A DNA stretch of 64,000 bases from Pseudoduganella ginsengisoli. GTDB taxonomy: Bacteria > Pseudomonadota > Gammaproteobacteria > Burkholderiales > Burkholderiaceae_D. Within the stretch, counting starts at the first letter, position 1. Each line of letters opens with the position of its first letter. The stretch is taken from contig NZ_WNLA01000020.1 in assembly GCF_009720865.1 (NCBI RefSeq), forward strand, positions 1 through 64,000. The letters are read 5' to 3'. The position numbers and the translations under genes were made by a program. Shown here one piece after another: positions 36,663 through 45,380 of this stretch. The notes beneath the pieces were generated by a model. That model made no database searches and was not told the DNA's origin. It was given only the letters and a program-made list of their open reading frames with translations.

Positions 36663-37959
36663 CGATTCCCAGATCCTGATTTCGCGCCTGTTGACGCACC
36701 AGACCCTGCGCCGCGATGACCGTTTGGTCAAACGCGCGCTGTCGGATGAACTGTTCCGCGCCGAAGTGGACCAGCGCTTGCTGGCCTGCGGCATGCGCCT
36801 GCTCGACAACGTGTATGCCGACCACGTGACCTTGGCGTTGACGCGGGAGATTGAACCGAAAGTGTTTGGCGCCAAAGACGTCTGGCAAAACAATAACTTC
36901 GGCCTGGCCCGCGATGGCGTGGCGCTGCTGGTGGTGCTGTGGGCGCAGATTATCTTGCCCAAGCGCGAACGCCAGGAAACGCATCAGCACGCGGACGATG
37001 ACCAGAACGACATGTTCGGCGTCGACAAGCCGCTGCCACGCGCGGAAGACACGTCGATCGGCATTCCTTATAAGGCGCTGCTGGCGGACTTCGGCGACAA
37101 GCTGGGCCGCAAGACGCGGATGGACATGAACCTCGGTATCTTGTCGAAGCTGGGTTTCATTGAGCGCCGTGGCGAAGTGATTTTTGAAGGCCCGCTGCTG
37201 GACCTGGTGATGGATACGGATTTGCTGAAGGAGCGCATCGTCAATGGCGCGCTGGCGGACGTGTTCAAGCGCCGTCCGACGCAAGTCGTGCACATTCCGC
37301 GTGCGGCGCTGGCCGAAGCGGCAGCGGCCGTGGCGGTGGAAGAGGCGGTGGAAAGCGCGGCGGCGGAAGCAGTGGCAGATGCGGCTGCGGAGGCGATGGA
37401 CGCCGCTGACGTGGCCGCGCCGGTGGCTGTGGCCGAAGCGCCCGTCATGCCGGCAGCCGTTGCGGCGCTGGCGGCGGAATTGGATGCGATTGTGGGAAGC
37501 TCGCCTGCCGCCGCCGTGGCTGTTGACACTGCGCCGGTGAGTGGCACGGACCCTGCCAATGACGCTGCCCCGGTGGCTGAAGCTGCTGTTGACGCCGAGG
37601 TGTCGGCTGACGCTGCGCCAGCCGCGGATGCTGAATGGGCGCCGGAAGTGGTTGCCGCCGCTGCAGTGGAGCCGGCGGCGGACGTGGCCCCGGCGCCGGA
37701 GGTGGCGCCTGCGACTGATGCGGCGCCTGCAACTGATGCGGCGCCGGAAGCCGCTGCACCGGTTGCCGAGGCAGCCGGGACGCCTGGCGCGGCCGCCGTA
37801 GCAGCGCAAGCTGATGAAGCGCCTGCCGCCGAGCCGGCGCCCACCGCCAAACCAGCCAAAGCGCCACGGGCTCCGAAAGCCTCGAAAGAACAGAAAGACG
37901 ACGAGTTGCCGCCTGGGGTGAATCCAGCCTGGCCATTCGAACAATTCAAGCGGGACTAA
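36655..37959 (+). CDS. mksE: MksE-type condensin subunit with long Ala/Pro-rich tail
   Basis: A 434-residue protein. Residues 1-215 correspond to MksE/JetB-type winged-helix subunits, with LDNVYADHVTLALTREIEPKVFG (quoted in part) and a globular wing region. Residues 217-410 are an unusual Ala/Pro/Val/Glu-rich tail, and a conserved-looking end PPGVNPAWPFEQFKRD closes the protein. Family members are usually near 200-240 residues, so the tail is an insertion and probably a flexible tether. It overlaps mksF and lies three bases before mksB. Confidence 0.75.
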   Translation: MSDDSQILISRLLTHQTLRRDDRLVKRALSDELFRAEVDQRLLACGMRLLDNVYADHVTLALTREIEPKVFGAKDVWQNNNFGLARDGVALLVVLWAQIILPKRERQETHQHADDDQNDMFGVDKPLPRAEDTSIGIPYKALLADFGDKLGRKTRMDMNLGILSKLGFIERRGEVIFEGPLLDLVMDTDLLKERIVNGALADVFKRRPTQVVHIPRAALAEAAAAVAVEEAVESAAAEAVADAAAEAMDAADVAAPVAVAEAPVMPAAVAALAAELDAIVGSSPAAAVAVDTAPVSGTDPANDAAPVAEAAVDAEVSADAAPAADAEWAPEVVAAAAVEPAADVAPAPEVAPATDAAPATDAAPEAAAPVAEAAGTPGAAAVAAQADEAPAAEPAPTAKPAKAPRAPKASKEQKDDELPPGVNPAWPFEQFKRD

Positions 37960-37962
37960 GCA

Positions 37963-40791
37963 ATGTTTCATATTAAATCGCTGGAGCTGGTCCACTGGGA
38001 TTACTGGCAGCGCATCAAGAATATTCCTCTCGACGCGAAGATCATCACTATCGCGGGCCAGAACGGTTCCGGCAAGACCACCTTGCTGGACGCCATGCGC
38101 ACGCTGTTCGGCCTGGATTGCTCGATGGGCCGCACGTACAAGCATTACGCGCGCCACTCTGGCCAGCAGACCGCGTGGATCCGTTCCGTGGTCGACAACA
38201 GCCCGATGGGCCGCCAGCTGTCGAACCGCCCGTTCCGCAGTTCCGGTTTCTTTGCAGAAGATGAAGTGACGCTGTTCTGCCAGGTGCAGAAAAACGGCGG
38301 CGACTGGAAGCGCCAGTACCTGATGCGTCCGGGGAATGTGCAAATTGAAGAAGTCACCGACGCCACCGACTGGCTGGGCGTGGAAACGTACCGCAAGCGT
38401 TTGGCGGCGGCAGGCTTGTCGCCCGCCATGGCGAAAGTACTGGCGCTGGAACAGGGCGAGACGGACAAGCTGTGCGAATACGCGCCGCGCCAGTTGCTGG
38501 ACCTGGTGTTCTCCGTGTTTGGCGACAAGGAAGTGCTGGACGCGTACGATGAAGCGAAGCGCCACCAGCGCGACACCGAGCAGGAATTAAAACGCTTCGA
38601 AGCGGAACTGGAAGGTTCGAAGACGAACCTGGAAGGCTTGCGCCTGCGCGTGGCCAACTACCATCAGTGGGAAGACCTGAACAAGGAGCGCCGCAACCTG
38701 CAGGAAGAAATCCTGCCGAACCTGGAATACCACGAAGCGCGCGAAAAGGCTGCCAACACGAGCCGCCAATTGCGCGAAGCGCGCAAGCCGCTGCTGCAGG
38801 CCGACCAGCAACTGGCGGACAAGCGCGCGCAGCTGGCGATCCAGGTCAAGATGCTGCAGGAAGCGCAGCAGCATGAAACCGTGCTGGAGCAGGAGTCCAC
38901 CGCGCTGCAAAGCAAACTGGCCGCGCTGAATGCGAAATTGAAGCCGCTGGACAGCCTGCTGGAACAAAAAGCCCGCCTGCAAAAGCTGGCGGCCGACGCC
39001 GGCGCCGACATTGCGGAAGTCTCCGCGCAGCTGGAAACCAAGGAAGCGGAACTGGCCAAGCAAAAGGCGGCCCGCGAAGCCATCACCAGCCGTATCGCTG
39101 CCGACAAGGCCACCATCGCCGCGCTGCAAGGCAAGACCGCCATGCCGGAGCCGGACAATGTGCGCGCCATGCGCCGCGCATTGAACGATGCGGGCATCGG
39201 CCACGCGATGCTGTCCGATATCGTCGAAGTGACGGACCCGCGCTGGCAGGGCGCGGTCGAAGGTGTGCTGGGCGGCTATGCGTCCGTCGTGCTGCTTGAT
39301 AAACCGTCCGATGCGGCTGCCGCCTACCGTCTGGCGGAAAAGGAACGTTATCGCCACTTTATCGTGCCGGACTTGATCACGGCGCCGGAAACCAAGGGCG
39401 ACAGCCTGATGTCGGTGGTGCGCTTCACGGACAAGGCGCCGGGCTGGCTGATCGAACAGCTGATGCGCATTACCCGCGTGGACTCCGTTGAGGAAGGCGC
39501 GCGCATGGGCAATGTGGAAGAGTGGATCACGCCGGATGCGTACCACAAGGAACGCCGCGGCGGCCGCTCGCTGTTCGTGGAAGCATCGCGCTACCGCTTT
39601 GGCTCGGCCGGCCGTACGCAGCGTATGGAAGCGCTGTTGAAAGGCATTCCGAACCTGGAAGCGCAGGAAGACAGTTTTACGCTGACCATCAGCAAGCTGG
39701 CGTCGGAAGTGTCGGCATTGCGCGCCCGCCTGGCCGGTGTGGATGCGGCCAAGGAATTGACGGCCCGCATGGCGGAATTCGACGAAGCGGCGCACAGCGC
39801 CGTGCCTCTGCGTTCCGAGCGCCTGGAAGTCGGCGCGCGCCTGGGCGAGCTGCAAGGCTTGATCAAGGACGCCACCGTGGCGCGTACCCGCGCCGACACC
39901 ACGTGGCAAAACGCCCGCTTCAACTTGTCGGAAGCGGAAGCGGGTCTGCGCATGAACCACAAGAAGGTACTGGAACAACGCACTGAACACGCCAAAGCGC
40001 TGATGGCATTGCGCCGCCAGTGGAAGCATTTGCCGTCCGGCTGGCGCCGTCCGTCGCGCCGCGCGCGTCTGGTGCAGGAACATCAGAATACGCACCAGGT
40101 GGCGCTGCGTATCCACAGCCTGGAAAACAGCCTGGCGCGTGGCGACTGGGAGCTGGATGCGACGGTGATCGACCAGTATGCGCGCTTGAGCGAGCAGTTG
40201 AAAATCCGCGCGGATGAAACGGACGAGCGCCGCTACCAGAACAACCGCGCGATCGAAGCCACCACCAATGCGCGTGGCGCGTACATTGAGCGTCTACGCT
40301 ACACGATCAAGCAATACAGCAAAAACATCAAGGAGCTGGGTGAACTGGCCAACATTGATGTGACGACGGACCCGGTCAAACTGGAAAACGACGACTTGCT
40401 GCTGGCGCAAGCCGGCCTGCACGTGCGCTTCAAGTTTGATGGCAAGGGGCCGATCGGCATGAATGACGGCGAAGCGTCCGGCGGCCAGCAGGTGATGAAG
40501 TCGCTGGTGCTGCTCATTGGCCTCTTAAAATCGGAAGACGGTTCCGGCGGCTTCGTGTTTATTGACGAACCGTTTGCCCACCTGGATATCCGTAACATCC
40601 AGCTGGTCGGCGAGTTCTTGAAGAATACGGACGCGCAATACCTGATGACGACGCCGCTGACGCACAACACGGATGTGTACGACCCTTCCGAGCTGACCTT
40701 AATTACCAGCAAGAAGAAAAAAGACACGCAGTGGGCGCAGCCGATCTTTGTGCTGCAACGGCGCAGTGGTGGCGATAAGGCTGCTGCTTGA
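37963..40791 (+). CDS. mksB: MksB-type SMC ATPase of a condensin complex
   Basis: A 942-residue SMC-like ATPase. Walker A GQNGSGKTT is at 32-40, coiled coils run at about 200-400 and 480-740, and a hinge-like globular segment lies near 410-465 (LSDIVEVTDPRWQGAVEGVLGG, quoted in part). The signature ASGGQQ is at about 837, with Walker B FVFIDEP and AHLD at about 865. Length and layout match MksB/JetC rather than the much longer MukB. No JetD/MksG topoisomerase-like nuclease gene follows, so chromosome organisation is more likely than plasmid defence. Confidence 0.82.
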   Translation: MFHIKSLELVHWDYWQRIKNIPLDAKIITIAGQNGSGKTTLLDAMRTLFGLDCSMGRTYKHYARHSGQQTAWIRSVVDNSPMGRQLSNRPFRSSGFFAEDEVTLFCQVQKNGGDWKRQYLMRPGNVQIEEVTDATDWLGVETYRKRLAAAGLSPAMAKVLALEQGETDKLCEYAPRQLLDLVFSVFGDKEVLDAYDEAKRHQRDTEQELKRFEAELEGSKTNLEGLRLRVANYHQWEDLNKERRNLQEEILPNLEYHEAREKAANTSRQLREARKPLLQADQQLADKRAQLAIQVKMLQEAQQHETVLEQESTALQSKLAALNAKLKPLDSLLEQKARLQKLAADAGADIAEVSAQLETKEAELAKQKAAREAITSRIAADKATIAALQGKTAMPEPDNVRAMRRALNDAGIGHAMLSDIVEVTDPRWQGAVEGVLGGYASVVLLDKPSDAAAAYRLAEKERYRHFIVPDLITAPETKGDSLMSVVRFTDKAPGWLIEQLMRITRVDSVEEGARMGNVEEWITPDAYHKERRGGRSLFVEASRYRFGSAGRTQRMEALLKGIPNLEAQEDSFTLTISKLASEVSALRARLAGVDAAKELTARMAEFDEAAHSAVPLRSERLEVGARLGELQGLIKDATVARTRADTTWQNARFNLSEAEAGLRMNHKKVLEQRTEHAKALMALRRQWKHLPSGWRRPSRRARLVQEHQNTHQVALRIHSLENSLARGDWELDATVIDQYARLSEQLKIRADETDERRYQNNRAIEATTNARGAYIERLRYTIKQYSKNIKELGELANIDVTTDPVKLENDDLLLAQAGLHVRFKFDGKGPIGMNDGEASGGQQVMKSLVLLIGLLKSEDGSGGFVFIDEPFAHLDIRNIQLVGEFLKNTDAQYLMTTPLTHNTDVYDPSELTLITSKKKKDTQWAQPIFVLQRRSGGDKAAA

Positions 40792-40796
40792 TGATT

Positions 40797-40821
40797 GCCG
40801 CCTGCCTGTTCGGCGGGCGGC
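40797..40821. terminator. GC hairpin downstream of mksB
   Basis: A ten-pair stem (GCCGCC-T-GCC with GGC-G-GGCGGC, TG wobble) and a TGTTC loop lie between the convergent mksB and immunity genes. There is no T-run, so termination would be weak or factor-assisted. Confidence 0.4.
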
Positions 40822-40856
40822 TAGCGTGAGGAGATGAGCTAAGGCTTAGATTAGAA

Positions 40857-41192
40857 TTACGTGTTCGGCACAATTGCAAAAAGTACATTGTTCGCCGACG
40901 TCAGATAATTCACGATGTAGCGCTGAGCCTTGGCAACACTGCGCGCAACAAAGTCTGCTTCATTTTCTTCCGCTTCACGGTTGCAATACCAATTGTCATA
41001 GTTCGGTTCGATATTCTCACCTTGGACCACATATACGTCACCGCCAAGAATTGCAACTCCGATAGCTGACAGCTGCTGTAATGCTTTCAATGCAGCTTCC
41101 CGCTCTAGTGCCCAATTGCGCACTCCAATACGTTCTAAGGAGTGGCCGACGCTCAAGATCGCGTCAATCTTGCTTGACCAAATATTTTCCAT
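40857..41192 (-). CDS. Putative immunity protein for the adjacent RHS toxin
   Basis: A 111-residue soluble protein. It starts one base after the stop of the RHS tip gene (ATG at 41192), the usual position of an immunity gene. The sequence has LSVGHSLERIGVRNWALEREAAL and VAILGGDVYVV (each quoted in part or whole), and ends with a helical VNYLTSANNVLFAIV. The GGDV and NWAL features resemble the Imm40-type immunity family, but I am not certain. It should bind and block the C-terminal toxin domain upstream. Base composition is clearly AT-richer than the flanks. Confidence 0.7.
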   Translation of the reverse strand: MENIWSSKIDAILSVGHSLERIGVRNWALEREAALKALQQLSAIGVAILGGDVYVVQGENIEPNYDNWYCNREAEENEADFVARSVAKAQRYIVNYLTSANNVLFAIVPNT

Positions 41193-41193
41193 A

Positions 41194-42474
41194 TCATTGC
41201 CCTGGTAAAGGTCTAAATAAGCGATGGTTGATCGTACCATCCGCTTCTTTGATGAACTCAAAGAAACCTTCTCTGCCTCTATATTCACCGGGAATTGTGA
41301 GCATGTCGCGAACAACACCGTCTCCACCGCGGACTTTGGATTGTTGACCAGCTTCCTGAAAACCTTTAACGCTTTCAGGGAAGCCATGCAGATCTCTCTG
41401 TTTTATTTGGCCCAGCACCTTGTCCGTATATTTACTACCGGCGAAAAAGTCTTTTGCGACTGCTGTCTCTTTTCCTGCAATCCTCGCCACTTCCACGGCC
41501 TTCTCCGCAGCGATGGCAGCCTTCATAGCTTGTCCAGTAAGCGGCACAGGGTTGAACACTCCAAACGTGCTCAGCCCGACATCGACGATTGCGGCGCTGA
41601 TACCCACCCCAGTATAGAGGGCTATGCCCAGTTTGCCGAGATCAAAGGCGAGAAATGCGAGGTCTACCGGACTCTCCCCGGCCGGGTCGACGTATTTATA
41701 AGGGTTGTTGTTGGCATAGGCGTAGCGGTTAAAGCCGTGCACGTTTTTCGGTTCGAATTCCACCGGGTCGACGCCAACGAAGCGCCCCAGCAGCGGGTCG
41801 TAGTAGCGTGCGCCCATATAGCTCAAGCCTGCGTTTTCATCGTAGGGGCGTCCCGCAAACCATAACGCATTGCTGGCGCTGGCCGGACTGTGAACAATCC
41901 GCTCCCCATAGGGTTGATACGTTTCTTTCCATAGCACGGCGCCGGATGCATTTGTCGCCAGCATTGGGGTACCAGCGGCATCGTTATGAAAATACGTCAC
42001 GACCGCCGCCGTTGGCGATGCGCTGACGACGATCGCCACATTGGGTGTGGTGGCGCCGAACCATTCAACGTATTCACGCAGCATGCGCCACTGAAAGTTA
42101 TACGTACCGGCGGCCGGTGGGGCGGTGACGGGAAAATGAAACGCGTACTGCGCTCCCGGCGCAACGGAACTTGTCAGCAGTATCCGTCCACCCCATGTAG
42201 AGTTGTCTTGAGGATTTTGTGAGCCGAGTTTGTATTCCGTCCCGGCAGTCCAGGTCGTGCTGCCGCTGTTTTTCATTGTGACCGTGCCTTGTTTCCCCCG
42301 GTTATTGGTTAAGTTAAAACACTGCGTTGAAATAAATCGTATGCCGTTAAATTTTGTTGGAGTTTGATCAGAACCAATGAAGGCGCTGCCTATCTGTGTA
42401 TTGCAACGATGCAATGGCAATAGGGCTGCCCCCTGATTTGCCCTCTTTTTTATGCTCCTTGACACAGGCTTCAA
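41194..42474 (-). CDS. Displaced RHS C-terminal tip with toxin domain, N-terminally truncated
   Basis: A 426-residue fragment of a polymorphic RHS toxin. Residues 63-150 are an NBR1-like Ig domain (TVTMKNSGSTTWTAG), 160-265 hold the RHS core (GLSYMGARYYDPLLGRFVGVDP, quoted in part), 270-335 are hydrophobic pre-toxin helices, and 340-426 are the toxin tip (KYTDKVLGQIK, DLHGFP, GDGVVRDMLTIPGEY, DGTINHRLF). The long RHS repeat shell is missing. The first ATG is at 42276; a TTG at 42474 would lie within the GbsR promoter. The N-terminal 62 residues fit no family, which marks a recombination joint. Confidence 0.75.
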   Translation of the reverse strand: MKPVSRSIKKRANQGAALLPLHRCNTQIGSAFIGSDQTPTKFNGIRFISTQCFNLTNNRGKQGTVTMKNSGSTTWTAGTEYKLGSQNPQDNSTWGGRILLTSSVAPGAQYAFHFPVTAPPAAGTYNFQWRMLREYVEWFGATTPNVAIVVSASPTAAVVTYFHNDAAGTPMLATNASGAVLWKETYQPYGERIVHSPASASNALWFAGRPYDENAGLSYMGARYYDPLLGRFVGVDPVEFEPKNVHGFNRYAYANNNPYKYVDPAGESPVDLAFLAFDLGKLGIALYTGVGISAAIVDVGLSTFGVFNPVPLTGQAMKAAIAAEKAVEVARIAGKETAVAKDFFAGSKYTDKVLGQIKQRDLHGFPESVKGFQEAGQQSKVRGGDGVVRDMLTIPGEYRGREGFFEFIKEADGTINHRLFRPLPGQ

Positions 42475-42487
42475 TTTAATCTTTAAT
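42459..42487 (+). promoter_or_regulatory. Sigma-70 promoter of the GbsR operon
   Basis: TTGACA (42459-42464), a 17-base spacer and TTTAAT (42482-42487) form a near-consensus promoter 31 bases before the start codon. The -10 overlaps the operator by two bases, in the same register as at the SDR-DoxX operon. Confidence 0.7.
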
Positions 42488-42505
42488 TTCTGTAATGACA
42501 GAAAT
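42486..42505 (+). promoter_or_regulatory. Palindromic operator, likely GbsR-type regulator binding site
   Basis: ATTTCTGTAATGACAGAAAT is a perfect inverted repeat with eight-base arms and a four-base spacer, 13 bases before the regulator start. The arms equal those at 10989-11008. The location over the transcription start suggests autorepression. Confidence 0.85.
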
Positions 42506-42518
42506 AAAGGAAAACCCC

Positions 42519-43058
42519 ATGCAGCTGAGCCCGACCATGCAAAAGTACATTCTCCACTGGGGCGAGATGGGTACGCGCTGGGGCGTGAACCGTACGGTGG
42601 CGCAAATTCATGCGCTGCTGTTTTTGTCGAATACGCCGCTCAATGCGGAAGACATCGTGGAAACCCTGGGGGTGGCGCGTTCCAACGTCAGCAACAGCAT
42701 CAAGGAATTGCAAAGCTGGGGGCTGGTCAAAGTCAGCCACGTGATGGGCGACCGGCGCGACCATTTCGTCGCGCTTCAAGATGTGTGGGAAATCTTCCGC
42801 GTCATCGTGGAAGAGCGCAAGCGGCGTGAAATCGACCCGACCTTGACGGTGCTGCGCGAATGTTCGATCGAAGCGGAATCCGATGCGGCGCTCGATGACG
42901 CCACCCGCAAGCGCATGAACGATGTGCTGGGCTTTATGGAAATGCTGGGCGCCAGCTATGACGATTACAAGCACATTCCACCGGCCACCATGCTCAAGCT
43001 GTTGAAAATGGGCGGCAAGATTGCCCGCTTCCTGGGGCCGGACGATAAGGAAGAGTAA
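42519..43058 (+). CDS. GbsR/MarR-family transcriptional regulator
   Basis: A 179-residue winged-helix repressor of the GbsR type. It has the family opening SPTMQKYILHWGEMGTRWG and a helix-turn-helix TLGVARSNVSNSIKELQSWGLV (quoted in part) at about 45-75. The ATG at 42519 with AAAGG upstream is chosen; an ATG at 42495 would lie inside the operator and is rejected. It heads an operon with DCC, membrane and SDR genes (next start two bases after its stop). The operator arms recur before the SDR-DoxX gene at 9716-10975, which is then a second target. Confidence 0.87.
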   Translation: MQLSPTMQKYILHWGEMGTRWGVNRTVAQIHALLFLSNTPLNAEDIVETLGVARSNVSNSIKELQSWGLVKVSHVMGDRRDHFVALQDVWEIFRVIVEERKRREIDPTLTVLRECSIEAESDAALDDATRKRMNDVLGFMEMLGASYDDYKHIPPATMLKLLKMGGKIARFLGPDDKEE

Positions 43059-43060
43059 TC

Positions 43061-43471
43061 ATGGATACGCCCAGGCTGACTTTGTATTTCGATGGCGCCT
43101 GCCCGTTTTGTGCGGCGTCGATGGCGCAACTGCGCTCCTGGAATCGCCATGGCGCACTGGCCTTCATGGATATACGCGGCGATGGATTTGACCCGGCGCC
43201 GTTGGGTGTGACGATGGCGGCGCTGGACCGGGAGTTGCACGGCATGACTGCCGATGGCCGCTTGCTGGTGGGTGTCGACTGCATTGAAGCCGCCTATACG
43301 CTGGCAGGGCAGGGGTGGCGTGTCCTGTTGCTGCGTGTGAAGCCCTTGCATCCTGTGCTGGCTGCGCTGTACCGCATATTTGCTTTGCACCGGTATCGTA
43401 TTTCCGGCTGGCTCGGATACACGGTGGAGTCGCCGTGCACGGATGGCGTGTGCAAATGGGAGCGGCCATGA
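43061..43471 (+). CDS. DCC-family thiol-disulfide oxidoreductase-like protein (DUF393)
   Basis: A 136-residue thioredoxin-fold protein of the DCC family. The diagnostic FDGACPFCAASM motif, with the CxxC redox pair, is at residues 10-21, and the family features ALDRELHGMTADGRL and a C-terminal HRYRISG stretch follow. Members are thought to carry out thiol-disulfide exchange, but their partners are undescribed. It is the second gene of the GbsR operon and overlaps the next by four bases. Confidence 0.85.
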   Translation: MDTPRLTLYFDGACPFCAASMAQLRSWNRHGALAFMDIRGDGFDPAPLGVTMAALDRELHGMTADGRLLVGVDCIEAAYTLAGQGWRVLLLRVKPLHPVLAALYRIFALHRYRISGWLGYTVESPCTDGVCKWERP

Positions 43472-43929
43472 ATACCCGATCGATAGACCGCGAGCCGGCT
43501 GCGCGGCGCTGGCTGGTGTATTGGCTGTATGGCGCCGCACTGGCGCATCTGTTGGCGGGTGTCTTGCTGCCGTGGGTATCGGGTTTGTCCTTCCTCGATG
43601 AGTATCACCGCAGCATCGCGGCAGGCTTCTGGCCGGGCGCCGCGCCGGCTGCCGCACATGTGCAGCAGGCATGGTGGATGGCGCTGTTTGGTCCGACCAT
43701 GCAAAGCGTCGGACTGTGGATGTTCGCGCTGGTGCACATCGGCCACCGCCAGCGCAGCGCTGCAGTCTGGGTATGGCTGATGGCCGGAATCGTGCTGTGG
43801 GCGCCGCAAGATATGCTGCTGTCGGCACGGGCAGGCGTGATGGCCAACGTGTGGCTGGATCTGTTTGCTGCCGCGACGATGCTGCCGCCGATGGTGTGGC
43901 TGTGGCGCATGGACCGGAGGGCAGCATGA
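43468..43929 (+). CDS. Small multi-pass membrane protein of the GbsR operon
   Basis: A 153-residue protein with four predicted helices and a basic N-terminus (EPAARRW). The ATG overlaps the DCC stop (ATGA) and its own stop overlaps the next gene (ATGA), so it is a tightly coupled operon member. I do not recognise a characterised family. Trp-rich segments (WWMALFGPTMQSVGLWMFALVHIG, quoted in part) suggest a membrane-embedded partner of the SDR or DCC protein. Confidence 0.75.
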   Translation: MNTRSIDREPAARRWLVYWLYGAALAHLLAGVLLPWVSGLSFLDEYHRSIAAGFWPGAAPAAAHVQQAWWMALFGPTMQSVGLWMFALVHIGHRQRSAAVWVWLMAGIVLWAPQDMLLSARAGVMANVWLDLFAAATMLPPMVWLWRMDRRAA

Positions 43930-45380
43930 ATACGCACGTACTGGCATTGCAATTGATGGCCGCGCAGGGTTTGCTGGGCGCGTTTGATACGGTCTATCAC
44001 CATGAATTGACGGAAGCACTGCCGCAGCAGCCTGGTGCGCGCAAGGAGTTGGCGATTCATGCGGTGCGGGCGCTGTTTTATTCCGTGCTGTTTCTCGGCC
44101 TGGCATGCTTTGCGTGGCATGGCTGGTGGGCGGTGGCATTGCTGGCCGTATTTGGCGTCGAGATTGTGCTGACGTTGTGGGATTTCGTGACGGAAGACCA
44201 GACCCGCTTATTGCCTGCCACGGAACGCGTGACGCATACGATATTGGCAATCAATGGCGGCGCCTTCATTACGCTGCTGGCGTTGAATACGCCGGCCTGG
44301 TTTGCAGAGCCGACTGCGCTGGTGTGGCGCACGCATGGCTGGCTCAGTGCTTTCCTCGCGCTGTGCGGTATCGGTGTCGGGCTGTCCGGTATGCGCGATG
44401 CGCTGGCATCGCGGGCGCTGGCGCGTATTGAAAACGGGCCTGTGCCCCCCGTGTTTGATTTGCCGCCGGCGCATGTATTGGTGACCGGGGCAACGGGCTT
44501 TGTTGGAGGCCACGTAGTGGCGGCATTGCTGCGCGGAGGTCATACGGTGACGGTGCTGACGCGCAGTACCAGACAGGCGGCGTGGCGTTTTGACGGCAAG
44601 GTGCGCTGCATCGCGGGCATGGGGGAATTGGCGAAGACTGAGCACATCGACGTCGTCATCAACCTGGCGGGCGCCCGCATCCTTGGCTGGCGCTGGAGCG
44701 CCCAACGCAAAGCGGCGTTGCGCGCCAGCCGCGTGGCATTGACGGAGCGGCTGGTGGCGTGGATGGCGCAGGCGGAGCACAAGCCCAGGCTGCTGCTGAA
44801 TGCATCTGCTATCGGCTATTACGGCATTCAGCAGCAGGACGATAAAACAGAACTCAGTGAAGCCGCACCGCCGCAAGATATTTTCATGGCGCAGCTGTGC
44901 CAGGAATGGGAAGCGGCGGCGCGCAAGGCGGCAACGTATGGCGTGCAGGTGGCCTGCATGCGTTTCGGCCTGGTCGTGGGCCGGCAAGGCGCGCTGCCGA
45001 TGATGCTGATGCCGATTAAACTGGGTATGGGCGGCCCGCTGGGCGGCGGGCGGCAGGCGCTGTCGTGGATCCATGTGGACGACATCGTGCGTGGCATGGC
45101 GCACTTGTGGAAGCAGTGCAGCGGGGGCGCCGACGTCAGCGGCGGCTGGAATTTCACGGCGCCGCACATTGTTTCGCAGGGAGAATTCAGCCGTATCGCA
45201 GCCAGTGTCGCGCACCGCCCCGCCTTCATGCCGACGCCGGGCTGGCCCGTTCGGCTGCTGCTGGGAGAGCAGGCGGATTTACTGCTGGAGGGGCAGGCAG
45301 TCGTGCCGCAGCGATTGCAGGCAGATGGCTTTACGTTCCGCTATCCGGCCATGCGGGAAGCGCTGGCCAGCGTCATGTGA
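43926..45380 (+). CDS. TIGR01777-type epimerase/SDR fused to N-terminal membrane domain
   Basis: A 484-residue fusion. Residues 1-160 form a membrane domain with several helices and conserved DTVYHHELTEALP and WDFVTEDQTRLLPATERVTH motifs. Residues 180-484 are an atypical SDR of the YfcH/TIGR01777 family, with VTGATGFVGGHVV as the NAD(P) site, SAIGYYGIQQ and a C-terminal DUF1731-like segment (GWPVRLLLGEQADLLLEGQ, quoted in part). Its ATG at 43926 overlaps the preceding stop; longer frames are shadows. The stop abuts that of the convergent 45381 gene. It parallels the SDR-DoxX fusion of the other operon. Confidence 0.83.
   Translation: MNTHVLALQLMAAQGLLGAFDTVYHHELTEALPQQPGARKELAIHAVRALFYSVLFLGLACFAWHGWWAVALLAVFGVEIVLTLWDFVTEDQTRLLPATERVTHTILAINGGAFITLLALNTPAWFAEPTALVWRTHGWLSAFLALCGIGVGLSGMRDALASRALARIENGPVPPVFDLPPAHVLVTGATGFVGGHVVAALLRGGHTVTVLTRSTRQAAWRFDGKVRCIAGMGELAKTEHIDVVINLAGARILGWRWSAQRKAALRASRVALTERLVAWMAQAEHKPRLLLNASAIGYYGIQQQDDKTELSEAAPPQDIFMAQLCQEWEAAARKAATYGVQVACMRFGLVVGRQGALPMMLMPIKLGMGGPLGGGRQALSWIHVDDIVRGMAHLWKQCSGGADVSGGWNFTAPHIVSQGEFSRIAASVAHRPAFMPTPGWPVRLLLGEQADLLLEGQAVVPQRLQADGFTFRYPAMREALASVM

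Noticed and set aside
35211..40791. Complete Wadjet (JetABCD) defence system
   Set aside because: Only the three condensin subunits are present; no JetD-type gene follows or precedes.
42495..42518. Upstream ATG as start of the GbsR-type gene
   Set aside because: It lies in the spacer of the operator and has no ribosome site; the ATG at 42519 has AAAGG at a normal distance.
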